Shown here: piece after piece, positions 9,350 to 18,309 of the stretch
How the letters are laid out: each line of letters begins with the position of its first letter
How positions within the stretch are numbered: the first letter of the stretch is position 1
NCBI RefSeq assembly: GCF_025574485.1
Contig: NZ_JAOBPO010000003.1
Span: forward strand, 473,867 to 537,866
Length of the DNA: 64,000 nucleotides
Direction: 5' to 3'
Source of the DNA: Kordiimonas aquimaris
GTDB taxonomy: Bacteria; Pseudomonadota; Alphaproteobacteria; Sphingomonadales; Kordiimonadaceae
Position numbers and translations under genes: made by a program
Notes under the pieces: generated by a model
Databases searched by the model: none
The model's input: only the letters and a program-made list of their open reading frames with translations
What the model was told of the DNA's origin: nothing

Positions 9350-10316
9350 ACACATGTTTCACAACGTTGCTGAACTCTTGTTGCCAGCCTTCGCCGTATA
9401 AACTAACGAGCAGCGAAAGCAGGATGCGCGCTTTTCGACCACTTAATCGCCCTGCAGGTACAAGACCCCGGCTTAACAGGTCCATCTCAGCTCCGCGGTA
9501 TCCATAGGTTTTTTCAAAAACAACGCCTGCACGTACTCTTGATGACAGGATAACAGGGATAGATTTAGCAATATCCGCAAGTTTATCCGCAATCTGCTCA
9601 GATACATGCCCTGCACCAAAGCCTTCAATAACCAACCCTTTATATCCGGCATCCAGTATATGATCGAACATACGTCCATCATCATCTAACAACGCAGTTA
9701 AAAGCGCAATTGGAGCAAAACCATCCGGCGTATCAAAGGTGGGGTGATTTTGGAAAGGATGCAAAAATACATTATTTTCAGCAATCTGCCCAATAGGGCC
9801 ACGCACAACACTCTGGAAAGCTGCAACATTCGAAGTATGCGCTTTGGTCACATAAAATGGATGATGAACTTCATCATTCATTACAACAGCAACTGAAGGC
9901 GTTTTATCGGCAACCGCTGTTAGTGCGGCGGCAACGAGGTTTGCCTTTCCGTCAGCACCAGGCTGTGTCGGTGAACGCATGGCGCCAGTAAACACAATTG
10001 GCTGCTTGCCTTGGTGAAGTAAACTGGCCAGAAACGACGTTTCTTCCATCGTATCAGTGCCTTGCGTTACAACGAAACCATCGCAATCAGATTGCGCCAC
10101 TTTACGACAAACCATAGCAACTTCGTCAAAACTAATATTTGCACTACCCTTGTTTAGCAGGGTTTCTGCAGATACTTGTGCAAAAGCAGAGAGTTCTGGT
10201 GCAGCAGCAAGAAGGTCATCTGCTGTCAATGTTGGATGTACACCGGGCGTGGCGGCTGGCACCATCGCAATGGTGCCGCCAAGAGCATATATTTGAAGGT
10301 TAGGTCGATTTTCCAT
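9348..10316 (-). CDS. ansA: L-asparaginase, type I/II family
   Basis: This 322-residue asparaginase hydrolyses asparagine to aspartate and ammonia. The first catalytic threonine lies in YALGGTIAM near residue 15, and the second active-site motif is VTQGTDTMEET near residue 85, with the conserved lysine of the second triad probably in the YVTKAHTSN segment. There is no signal peptide, so it is cytoplasmic. An AGGGAG ribosome site precedes the ATG. It follows ald by 20 bp, giving a small operon for amino-acid nitrogen release. Side activity on glutamine cannot be judged. Confidence 0.92.
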   Translation of the reverse strand: MENRPNLQIYALGGTIAMVPAATPGVHPTLTADDLLAAAPELSAFAQVSAETLLNKGSANISFDEVAMVCRKVAQSDCDGFVVTQGTDTMEETSFLASLLHQGKQPIVFTGAMRSPTQPGADGKANLVAAALTAVADKTPSVAVVMNDEVHHPFYVTKAHTSNVAAFQSVVRGPIGQIAENNVFLHPFQNHPTFDTPDGFAPIALLTALLDDDGRMFDHILDAGYKGLVIEGFGAGHVSEQIADKLADIAKSIPVILSSRVRAGVVFEKTYGYRGAEMDLLSRGLVPAGRLSGRKARILLSLLVSLYGEGWQQEFSNVVKHV

Positions 10317-10336
10317 ACATCTCCCTAACCTAAAAA

Positions 10337-11458
10337 TCAGGCTGTGCCAATCACCTCTTCAGCCGGCGTATAATCAAGCCCTTGATCATGCGCAACAGCT
10401 TCATATGTGATCTTGCCTTCAGACACATTCAAGCCTGCAAGTAAATGACGATCGTCGCGCAATGCCTGCTTCCAGCCTTTGTTTGCAATCGCGACAGCAT
10501 GGCCAAGCGTCGCATTGTTAAGCGCAAGCGTTGATGTGCGAGCAACACCGCCTGGCATGTTGGCAACACAGTAATGCACAACTTCGTCAATGATGTATGT
10601 TGGTTCTTCATGTGTTGTTGCTTTGGATGTTTCAAAACAACCACCTTGGTCGATAGCAACATCAACCAAAACAGAACCACGTTGCATCCGTGTTACCATC
10701 TCACGGTCGATTAGCTTGGGCGCAGCAGCACCTGGAATGAGCACTGCACCAACAACCAGATCAGCAACAAGTGCATGTTCTTCAACCGCATCGCGTGTTG
10801 AGAAAATCGTTTTCACACGGCCCTGGAAAATATCATCCAGTTGTTGCATACGGCGAATAGAGCGATCAAGAATGGTGACATCCGCGCCCATACCAACAGC
10901 CATACGTGCTGCATTGGTACCAACAACGCCGCCGCCCAAGATTGTTACCTTAGCTGGAGAAACGCCTGGCACACCGCCCAGCAACATACCGCGACCACCC
11001 TGGCTCATTTCCAGAGCATGCGCGCCTGCTTGAATTGACATACGCCCCGCCACTTCTGACATCGGTGCAAGCAATGGCAGACCGCCAAAGTTGTCCGTCA
11101 CTGTTTCATATGCAATTGCAATAGCGCCTGAATTAATCAAACCTTTGGTCTGCTCTGGGTCTGGTGCCAGATGCAAGTAGGTGTATAGGATTTGGCCTTC
11201 ACGAAGCATGGCACACTCAACAGGCTGAGGTTCTTTAACCTTCACAATCATGTCGGCGCGCGCAAATATTTCCGCAGCACTATGCAATACTACAGCACCA
11301 ACAGTTTCATATGCCTCATTAGGGAAACCGATCGCTGCACCAGCGTTATTTTCCACTATTACTTCATGACCATTAGCAATCAACTCGCGCACGGACGCAG
11401 GTGTTAAGCCAACACGGTATTCACGGTTTTTAATCTCTTTAGGGATGCCCACCAGCAT
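10337..11458 (-). CDS. ald: Alanine dehydrogenase
   Basis: This NAD-dependent alanine dehydrogenase of 373 residues reversibly deaminates alanine to pyruvate. The protein begins [20 protein letters not shown], the usual family start; the ATG at 11458 has GGAGCAG upstream, whereas the ATG four codons earlier has none. The nucleotide-binding glycine motif [15 protein letters not shown] and the [10 protein letters not shown] segment are conserved. It lies upstream of ansA and diverges from an Lrp-family gene; that arrangement is common for ald, whose regulator often responds to alanine. Confidence 0.95.
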   Translation of the reverse strand: MLVGIPKEIKNREYRVGLTPASVRELIANGHEVIVENNAGAAIGFPNEAYETVGAVVLHSAAEIFARADMIVKVKEPQPVECAMLREGQILYTYLHLAPDPEQTKGLINSGAIAIAYETVTDNFGGLPLLAPMSEVAGRMSIQAGAHALEMSQGGRGMLLGGVPGVSPAKVTILGGGVVGTNAARMAVGMGADVTILDRSIRRMQQLDDIFQGRVKTIFSTRDAVEEHALVADLVVGAVLIPGAAAPKLIDREMVTRMQRGSVLVDVAIDQGGCFETSKATTHEEPTYIIDEVVHYCVANMPGGVARTSTLALNNATLGHAVAIANKGWKQALRDDRHLLAGLNVSEGKITYEAVAHDQGLDYTPAEEVIGTA

Positions 11459-11556
11459 GTTCTGCTCCATTTAAAATTCTAACGAAACTTAACTTGGCAG
11501 TGCCCAAGCAGCATTGCCTTATCGAATCTGGCTAGAATTTACTGCAAAGCATATGT

Positions 11557-11576
11557 CATGTCCTTGCAAAGACATG
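11557..11576. promoter_or_regulatory. Imperfect 20-bp palindrome in the ald/lrp divergent region
   Basis: Arms CATGTC and GACATG surround a TTGCAA core, so only one base pair of the 20-bp palindrome is mismatched. It lies 98 bp upstream of ald and 63 bp upstream of the Lrp gene, as expected for an Lrp-type operator. Confidence 0.5.
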
Positions 11577-11595
11577 TGCATAATGTAAGTTATAT

Positions 11596-11607
11596 GCATT
11601 ATAATGC
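11596..11607. promoter_or_regulatory. Second palindrome next to the lrp-family gene
   Basis: GCATTATAATGC is a perfect 12-bp palindrome, 20 bp downstream of the first palindrome and 32 bp before the Lrp-type start codon. Two sites about two helical turns apart fit the multimeric binding of Lrp/AsnC proteins. Confidence 0.45.
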
Positions 11608-11639
11608 GAAATTTATGGTAAAATAAGAAATTAAATGCG

Positions 11640-12104
11640 ATGCAATTTTTTGACAAAATAGATACTGCAATCTTGAATGCATTGCAGGAAAATGGCCGAC
11701 TGACAAATGTTGAACTTGCAGAGCATGTTGGCTTGTCAGAGTCTGCCTGCTTGCGCCGTGTCAAGAATCTGGATGAAATGGGTATTATCACGCACTTTGC
11801 TGCACACCTTGATGCAGCAGCCATCGGCTTGCCAGGTACTGTTTTTGTACGTGCCTCGTTAGAGAGCCAACGCGAAGAGCAATTAACACAGTTTGAAGAA
11901 GCTGTTACCCACGTACCGGAAGTGATGGAGTGTTATCTAATGAGCGGTGATGTAGATTACATCATTCGTGTTGTGGTGCGAGACGCGCCTGATTATGAGC
12001 GCATTCACCACATATTAACACGTTTACCCGGCGTTGCCCGTGTGCATTCAAGCTTTGCACTCAGAACAATTCTCAAACGTTCAAAGCTGCCCCTTAGCAG
12101 TTAG
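11640..12104 (+). CDS. Lrp/AsnC-family transcriptional regulator
   Basis: This 154-residue protein has the N-terminal helix-turn-helix of the Lrp/AsnC family (DTAILNALQENGRLTNVELAEHVGLS, recognition helix SESACLRRVKNLDEMG) and the C-terminal RAM effector domain (EVMECYLMSGDVDYI near residue 100). It diverges from ald and ansA across an intergenic region with two palindromes. By analogy with AldR-type proteins it probably activates ald in response to alanine or a related amino acid. This is positional inference. Confidence 0.92.
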   Translation: MQFFDKIDTAILNALQENGRLTNVELAEHVGLSESACLRRVKNLDEMGIITHFAAHLDAAAIGLPGTVFVRASLESQREEQLTQFEEAVTHVPEVMECYLMSGDVDYIIRVVVRDAPDYERIHHILTRLPGVARVHSSFALRTILKRSKLPLSS

Positions 12105-12125
12105 TCTGCCACTAAAAAACAAGGT

Positions 12126-14315
12126 TTAAAACTGTATCTCAACCGCCAATACGCTTGTTATGTTATGAATGAAAATCTGGTCGCCTTCACCCAAATCTAT
12201 TAACAAGCCAACTTGGCCATCAATAGTTGTTGCGCGAGCATTGTTTCTTATTTCACCAATGCTTGAAAAACGTTCACTATACTCAGACAGCGACAATGCA
12301 TCGTCCAAAACGTCAAAGTCGATAATTTCATCTGCGCCACTGTTCGGAATGAAGAAGAAAACGTCGCCACCCCCGCCACCAGACAGAAAGTCATCGCCAG
12401 CACCACCGTAGATATCATCCTGACCGCCATCACCGTTTATAGTATCAGAACCGCTACCGCCAAAAATAGTATCATTGTCAGCACCACCGCTAATGAGGTC
12501 GTTCCCATCAGCAGCAAATATCTGATCGTTTCCAGCTTGACCTGAAAGAAGGTCATTGCCGCTGGTTACCCCGCCCATACCGCCAAAAATGGTGTCATGG
12601 CCGGCACCGCCAATAATTGTATCTGCACCTGCACCGCCGCCTATAACATCATCACCGAATGACCCGCGAACACTGTCATTACCAAGCCCGCTATATATTA
12701 CATCCGCCGCGACTGAGCCAAAATCAGCGATAAAGGCCTGATTGGTATCATTGCCTTCAAACCGCGGGCTGCCGCCATAAATGGTGTCGTCGCCAGCGCC
12801 GCCAAATAAAGTATCAGAACCATCAAGGCGCACTTCAAGATCACGAAACAGCAGAGTTTGGACATCAACAGTAATAAAACGGCCACCAATAATAAGGTCA
12901 TCGCCTGCACCGGCACCTATAATATCATCTCCGCTACCGCCTATAACAGTATCCGAGCCCAAGTCAGACTGACCGGCGAAAGAAACATCATTGCCGTCAC
13001 CCAGCGACAAATTATCCGACCCAGCACCACCAATAACTGTGTCATTACCTGATCGCGCAACAATCACACTATTTGTATCGCTTGCGCGCAAGTTGTTGTC
13101 ACCAATATCGCCGCCTTCAGCGTTGACTACCTGAAGGTTTGTATTTTCAAGGATGATATCCTGACGGTTAAAAGCGCCATCATTCACGCTAATACGTTGA
13201 ATAACGTAGTCACCGGCAGGAAAGTCTCGCGGGAACGAAAAAGTCGCAGTAGCATCCGAGCCTTCTCCGAAAATCACATCTGCCTCAAGCTGGTAGCGGC
13301 TTCCCATATCACTGATCAAAACAAGTGTAACTGTTTGAACACCGGTGGCGTCAAAGCCTTCATCCGTTGCATTTAATGTTACACCAAGCTCGCCTGCGTT
13401 CTGATTGATAATGACCGTGTTTGTTGCCAGCGCAAATGCTGAAACAGTTGGGCTGCTTGCGTCCTGAATGTCTGCTTGTGTGACAATGTTTACTGAATTT
13501 TGAAAACCAAGGCCTGCCAAATCATCTGCGGTCAGTATTAATGTATTGTTCTGATCATCTGAAACGCGCAGCAATTCAAAAATATAATTCCCGGCCGGCG
13601 CTTCGGTGTTGAATGTCGAAAGTTGCCTAACTCCGTTTGATAAATCACCAAACAAACCAACAGCGGCGCCAATAACTGCTGGCGACCCGGGCCCAATATC
13701 AAATTCAAATTCAATCAAATTCAAGCCGGACGCTTCATCCGAAAACTCTGCCTGAAATGTAATTTCAGCAGAATTGCCACCACCAATAGCACCCGGTAAA
13801 TCGTTATCTACCAATATTGATCGTGTGGGCAAAAGTAAGTTGCTGAGAACAGGAGGGGTTATATCTTGATCAATATTAACAAGATCAACGAAACGCGTCT
13901 CTGCCAAGCTTGAAATTTCGTCTTCCGTCAAAGTGAGACCTTCTTCAGGGAATCCCGTAGTCATCGGATCGCCAAGAAACCTTACCAGCACTTCGGAGAC
14001 TTCGTATCGCCCGCTAACCGCAAACCGTGGTAGGTCCAGCGTAAAATTTTCCAGATCGTCACCGTCATCCGAGTTAGCCGTCTGAATAATCAAATCACCA
14101 TCAGGACCACGAAAAACAACCCTCACACTTGCAATGCTTGGGAGTAATGCGTCAGTGATATCTACACTGAGCGAAACACTCGGCGCATTACCAATGCCTG
14201 CACCTTCTATAATGTCATTAATTCTAACGGCAGTAACGACCTGTACACCGCTACCTTCTATTGCGCCTGCGTCAACCGCAGTCATAGCAATAGTATCTTG
14301 CTGATTTTCAGCCAT
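12126..14315 (-). CDS. Secreted RTX (calcium-binding nonapeptide repeat) protein
   Basis: This 729-residue acidic protein has a repeat-rich second half (about residues 415-665) made of RTX nonapeptides of the GGxGxDxux type, such as GGAGDDTIYGG, which fold into calcium-loaded beta rolls. The end (DEIIDFDVLDDALSLSEY ... GEGDQIFIHNI) resembles the C-terminal module of many type I secreted proteins. The first 400 residues contain about three beta-rich Ig-like modules, two of them beginning around (D/S)xPPVLS or SSPTVSAF, and no recognisable enzyme. There is no N-terminal signal peptide, consistent with type I export. No ABC exporter or membrane-fusion gene is nearby. It may be a surface, adhesin or matrix protein; toxin activity is not supported. 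Confidence 0.85.
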   Translation of the reverse strand: MAENQQDTIAMTAVDAGAIEGSGVQVVTAVRINDIIEGAGIGNAPSVSLSVDITDALLPSIASVRVVFRGPDGDLIIQTANSDDGDDLENFTLDLPRFAVSGRYEVSEVLVRFLGDPMTTGFPEEGLTLTEDEISSLAETRFVDLVNIDQDITPPVLSNLLLPTRSILVDNDLPGAIGGGNSAEITFQAEFSDEASGLNLIEFEFDIGPGSPAVIGAAVGLFGDLSNGVRQLSTFNTEAPAGNYIFELLRVSDDQNNTLILTADDLAGLGFQNSVNIVTQADIQDASSPTVSAFALATNTVIINQNAGELGVTLNATDEGFDATGVQTVTLVLISDMGSRYQLEADVIFGEGSDATATFSFPRDFPAGDYVIQRISVNDGAFNRQDIILENTNLQVVNAEGGDIGDNNLRASDTNSVIVARSGNDTVIGGAGSDNLSLGDGNDVSFAGQSDLGSDTVIGGSGDDIIGAGAGDDLIIGGRFITVDVQTLLFRDLEVRLDGSDTLFGGAGDDTIYGGSPRFEGNDTNQAFIADFGSVAADVIYSGLGNDSVRGSFGDDVIGGGAGADTIIGGAGHDTIFGGMGGVTSGNDLLSGQAGNDQIFAADGNDLISGGADNDTIFGGSGSDTINGDGGQDDIYGGAGDDFLSGGGGGDVFFFIPNSGADEIIDFDVLDDALSLSEYSERFSSIGEIRNNARATTIDGQVGLLIDLGEGDQIFIHNITSVLAVEIQF

Positions 14316-14454
14316 AATCTCGACCCCACTCGAAAAACAAAACTACCTAAACCTTGATAGCAAAATGTTTATTATCACTTAGTGTGACGAAAACGAGGCA
14401 AAATTAATCACATTCATATTACCGGAGAAGTAATTCGAACCGTACTGCAAATAA

Positions 14455-15456
14455 CTAAGACAACCAAGCCGGAACAGGCAAATCCTTACTACGCAAGAAT
14501 TCAGGGTTAAACAACTTGGACTGATACCGCAGCCCACTGTCACAAAGCAGCGTTACTATAGTGTGCCCTGGTCCCATTTGCTTGGCCAACCGGATAGCGC
14601 CAGCAAGGTTAATTCCTGAAGACGAGCCAACACACAAACCTTCTTTGGCGAGCAGATCAAACGCAAGTGGAACACCTTCCTGATCTGATATCTGGAACGC
14701 TTCATCAATCGGTGCGCCGTCAATATTGGCTGTTATCCGTGATTGACCAATACCTTCCGATATAGAGCCGCCCTCAGACTTGAGCTCGCCGGTTTTGAAA
14801 TAGCTATACATCGCTGCGCCCATAGGGTCAGCAAGGCCAATAACAATATCCTTGTTATGTTCTTTAAGGCCAATGGCTGTACCAGCCAGCGAACCACCTG
14901 AGCCCACGGCAGTGATAAAGGCATCAACCTTGCCCTCAGTTTGCTGCCATATCTCTTGCGCTGTTGTCTTCACGTGGGCTTCGCGGTTTGCAACATTGTC
15001 AAATTGATTTGCCCATATAACACCGTGCTGTTCACTGCTCGCAAGTTCTTCAGAAAGGCGTCTTGCAACATGCTGAAAGTTATTTGGGTTTGAATAAGGT
15101 GCGGCTGGCACAAGCTTGAGGCCTGCCCCCATAACACGCAGTGTATCTATCTTTTCTTTCGCCTGCGTTTCCGGCATTACAATAAGCGTGCGGTAGCCTT
15201 TTGCATTAGCAACTACTGTCAGGCCAATACCAGTATTTCCCGCCGTGCCTTCAACGATTAAACCACCAGGTTCCAGCAGGCCTTTTTTCTCGGCATCCTC
15301 AATAATGTTAAGAGCTGGGCGATCTTTCAGCGACCCGCCAGGGTTTGCATACTCGGCCTTTCCTAAAATGGTACATCCGGTTAGTTCAGATGCATATTTT
15401 AATTTAATGAGCGGTGTATTACCAATTGCCGCGATGGCACCTGTTGGTCCAGCCAT
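14455..15456 (-). CDS. cysK: Cysteine synthase A-like PLP enzyme
   Basis: This fold-type II pyridoxal-phosphate enzyme of 333 residues should make cysteine from O-acetylserine and sulfide. The PLP lysine is in NPGGSLKDRPAL (about residue 40), the substrate and phosphate loops are EGTAGNTGIGLT and GSGGSLAG, and the SSGINL motif lies near residue 280. I start at the ATG at 15456, which has GGAGAG upstream; the earlier in-frame codons look non-coding. The EGTAGNTG loop departs from the more common EPTSGNTG of classical CysK, a variant form common in alphaproteobacteria as I recall. A cystathionine beta-synthase role is less likely, as no C-terminal regulatory domain exists. Confidence 0.85.
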   Translation of the reverse strand: MAGPTGAIAAIGNTPLIKLKYASELTGCTILGKAEYANPGGSLKDRPALNIIEDAEKKGLLEPGGLIVEGTAGNTGIGLTVVANAKGYRTLIVMPETQAKEKIDTLRVMGAGLKLVPAAPYSNPNNFQHVARRLSEELASSEQHGVIWANQFDNVANREAHVKTTAQEIWQQTEGKVDAFITAVGSGGSLAGTAIGLKEHNKDIVIGLADPMGAAMYSYFKTGELKSEGGSISEGIGQSRITANIDGAPIDEAFQISDQEGVPLAFDLLAKEGLCVGSSSGINLAGAIRLAKQMGPGHTIVTLLCDSGLRYQSKLFNPEFLRSKDLPVPAWLS

Positions 15457-15628
15457 GTCTACTCTCCGACAGTAAAGCGAATTATATATTGGACGCACAT
15501 GTGAGTGTTTTCACTAAAGCATTCAACTGATATTTTCGTGAAATTAAAAAAATATGCTAAAAATTAGCTAATTTATCCACGTTTAAGTTTCCATATCCGC
15601 ACAAACAAAAATAAATTAGCAATGAACT

Positions 15629-17392
15629 CTAATGCAGATCATCCAGTAATGCGTCCAAGGGGTCAACGCTGTGCGCACCTGAATCTGCATCTACTTTATT
15701 CTTTTTTTCATTAAAACCGGATACCAGCACCTTAGTATTAGCTTCATTTTCAACAAGCGCAGTCACATGGATTTCTTCATCAAGGACAGTGTTTATAGAT
15801 GTCAGCAACCGTTGGCGATTTATCGGCTTGGTTACAACGTCCTGCATACCTGCCTGTTTAAACCTCTCTAACTGTTCAGGGAAGGCATCAGCGGTACAGC
15901 CAATAATAGGAATGCCTGATTTATCGGCGTCCATTGCCCGGATCCATTTTGTCGCGTCAATACCGCCCAGCACAGGCATTTGTATATCCATCAAAACCAA
16001 ATCAAAGTCATGCTCTTCAACCATTGAGCATGCAAGCGCACCGTTCTCAACAGCTTCAAGGTCATGTCCTAATTTTCCAAGCATATTGGATAATATGCGC
16101 TGATTAATCATATTGTCATCAGCGATTAGAATACGTAATTTTTTGATTGCCTGCGCGTCGCGCATATTCGTTACAACAACACGCTTATCATCAGCCACAA
16201 GGTCGGCTTTTTCGCCTATTTCACATTGGAACGTAAACCAAAAACAAGAGCCTTCGCCCTCTTCACTGTCAACACCGATATCACCACCAAGCAAGCTACA
16301 TAATTGACGACAAATTGCGAGACCCAAACCTGTACCACCAAACCGACGCGTTGTTGACGCATCAGCCTGAGTAAATTTCTGGAATAATTTTTTCTGTGCA
16401 TCAGCATTGATGCCGATACCTGTATCCTGGACAGATACCTTCAATGTTAACTTATTATCACGCGCACTTATTTGCTGCACAGAAATGCTTACACCGCCGC
16501 GCTCCGTAAATTTAATTGCGTTGCCGACAAGGTTAAAGAGAATCTGGCGCAACCGCGTAGGGTCAGACACAATAATGTCTGGCACTTCCTCATCAGGTTT
16601 CCAGCTTATATTCAGGCCTTTTTCGGACGCTTTTGGTTCAAGGAAGTGAACAGTATCTTCAACAACACGGCTAAATCGCATTGATTTAAATTCAAGATCA
16701 ACCTTACCTGCTTCAAGTTTGGAAATATCCAGAATATCATTGATAACAGTAAGTAAGGTCTGGCCAGACTGATGGAGAGTTTGAGCAAAATAAAGCTGAC
16801 TTTCATCAAGCTCAGAATCAAGCAGTAGCTCAATCATACCAATAACACCATTAAGTGGTGTTCTGATCTCATGACTCATGGTTGCAAGAAATTCGGACTT
16901 CGCAACATTCGCTGACTCAGCCGCATCGCGCGCCTTGGAAAGTTCATTCGCGAGTTTAGCAAACGCACTTCGCTGTTCTTTCAGAATTTCTTCGTTGTCA
17001 TGCTTATCTTTTACAACCGCTTCCAGCTGTGCCTGTATCATGCTTGCTGTTTCAAGTTGCTTGTGAATTGATTTAAATTGATCGGCCATACTATCAAAAG
17101 CGTTCAACATGTCACTGCGGCCAGCAAATCTTTTCCGCAACGCGACTTTATCAATCTCGTCACCTTCCACCAGTCTATCCACGGCATTAACGAAAGCTGT
17201 ACTGGGCCGAATAACCCGGTTTATCATGAACATGTACATAATAACGGCAACGGCAAGTGCCGCGATAACGGCTAAACCGACAGCCCACCAATCAATTTCT
17301 GTCATACCATTTATAATAATGGAAAACATGAGACCTATAAAAATAGGCAACACTGTCAGGACAGGAATAAATATTAGTACCCGTTTTATCAT
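15629..17392 (-). CDS. Membrane hybrid histidine kinase with receiver domain
   Basis: This 587-residue sensor has two N-terminal membrane helices (about 5-28 and 36-58) with almost no periplasmic loop, a HAMP-like segment, a coiled coil (about 105-165), and a HisKA domain with phospho-acceptor H174 in [15 protein letters not shown] HATPase domain follows (N box about 285-295, G boxes DTGIGI and GGTGLGLAI) and then a receiver domain (about 420-535) with phospho-acceptor D469 and conserved K522. A 50-residue polar tail ends the protein. With no sizeable sensor domain it probably senses a membrane or cytoplasmic signal. No cognate regulator or phosphotransfer protein is next to it. Confidence 0.93.
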   Translation of the reverse strand: MIKRVLIFIPVLTVLPIFIGLMFSIIINGMTEIDWWAVGLAVIAALAVAVIMYMFMINRVIRPSTAFVNAVDRLVEGDEIDKVALRKRFAGRSDMLNAFDSMADQFKSIHKQLETASMIQAQLEAVVKDKHDNEEILKEQRSAFAKLANELSKARDAAESANVAKSEFLATMSHEIRTPLNGVIGMIELLLDSELDESQLYFAQTLHQSGQTLLTVINDILDISKLEAGKVDLEFKSMRFSRVVEDTVHFLEPKASEKGLNISWKPDEEVPDIIVSDPTRLRQILFNLVGNAIKFTERGGVSISVQQISARDNKLTLKVSVQDTGIGINADAQKKLFQKFTQADASTTRRFGGTGLGLAICRQLCSLLGGDIGVDSEEGEGSCFWFTFQCEIGEKADLVADDKRVVVTNMRDAQAIKKLRILIADDNMINQRILSNMLGKLGHDLEAVENGALACSMVEEHDFDLVLMDIQMPVLGGIDATKWIRAMDADKSGIPIIGCTADAFPEQLERFKQAGMQDVVTKPINRQRLLTSINTVLDEEIHVTALVENEANTKVLVSGFNEKKNKVDADSGAHSVDPLDALLDDLH

Positions 17393-17501
17393 TAACTAGC
17401 GGCCCCCGTGTTCGTGTTAATTTACGCTAACACCTTGGAAGAGTTTCCGCAATCTAGACTATATGTCAGTTATTAAGGACAGCTTAAATAAGTTAAATCA
17501 C

Positions 17502-18260
17502 TTAAAATTGTACGCGCTTGGTAAATCCGCCATCAATAATCATGTTTGTTCCAGTGACCCATGATGCCGCCGAACTGGCAAGGAAAACTGTTGCATTTGC
17601 AACTTCATCAACACTGCCCATTCTACCTGTATGATGGCGTGCAGCAACTGCAGCATATGTCTCTGGCTGAGATGCTTTGACACTTCCCCAGAAACCATCA
17701 TCTACATGGATAGGGCCAGGCGAAACCGCATTAACGCGGATACCATGTGGCCCGGCATCTTCTGCAAGCTGGCCTGCATATGCGATCAGCCCAGCTTTCA
17801 TAGTACCATACGCCCCAGCACCGCCGAGTGACTCTAATGCAGAAATACTTGAGATAATGACGATTGAACCGCCACCATTTTTAGCCATTTCCGGTATAGT
17901 GAGCTCACATCCGCGCACCGTTGCCATAACATCCACATTAAATGCCGATTGCCAGCCTGCTTCACCTGGCTGATTACCGCCACTGACATTTGCGATAAAT
18001 ATATCAATACCGCCCAAGGCGCTGATGCCATTATTAACCCAATTGGCATAGGATGACTTGTCCCCTACATCACAAACCGAAACATGAACATCGCTACCGC
18101 TCTCGTCATGCATTTTCTGACACCTAGCAACTTGATCTTCAGATCGAGCACACGTGGCAACACTTGCGCCTTCTGCAACCAACAGTTTCACTATAGCAGC
18201 GCCAATACCGCGCGTTCCGCCTGTTATCAGCGCTTTTTTGCCCTTAAGTTTTAAGTCCAT
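17502..18260 (-). CDS. SDR-family oxidoreductase
   Basis: This classical short-chain dehydrogenase/reductase of 252 residues has the nucleotide-binding TGGTRGIG motif near residue 14, the IANVSGG segment in place of the usual NNAG, catalytic Ser in IISSISA and Tyr/Lys in YGTMK. The C-terminal WVTGTNMIIDGGF is standard. It is third in the minus-strand unit patatin-fadD-SDR, so it probably acts on a fatty acyl or hydroxyacyl substrate, but the exact substrate is not determinable. A hairpin separates it from fadD. Confidence 0.9.
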   Translation of the reverse strand: MDLKLKGKKALITGGTRGIGAAIVKLLVAEGASVATCARSEDQVARCQKMHDESGSDVHVSVCDVGDKSSYANWVNNGISALGGIDIFIANVSGGNQPGEAGWQSAFNVDVMATVRGCELTIPEMAKNGGGSIVIISSISALESLGGAGAYGTMKAGLIAYAGQLAEDAGPHGIRVNAVSPGPIHVDDGFWGSVKASQPETYAAVAARHHTGRMGSVDEVANATVFLASSAASWVTGTNMIIDGGFTKRVQF

Positions 18261-18275
18261 GATGGTTCCTCAATG

Positions 18276-18309
18276 TTAACCCTGATCTCTTTAAGGTATT
18301 CAGGGTTAA
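18276..18309 (-). terminator. Intercistronic hairpin between fadD and the SDR gene
   Basis: TTAACCCTGA (18276-18285) pairs perfectly with TCAGGGTTAA (18300-18309) around a 14-base loop. It overlaps the fadD stop codon and ends 16 bp before the SDR start. There is no run of Ts, so it may protect or process the mRNA, or attenuate expression, rather than fully terminate. Confidence 0.5.

Noticed and set aside
12250-13050. Repetitive DNA resembling a repeat array
   Set aside because: The repeats are RTX nonapeptide codons in frame with the protein, with variable spacing and no conserved direct repeat and spacer pattern, so not a CRISPR array.
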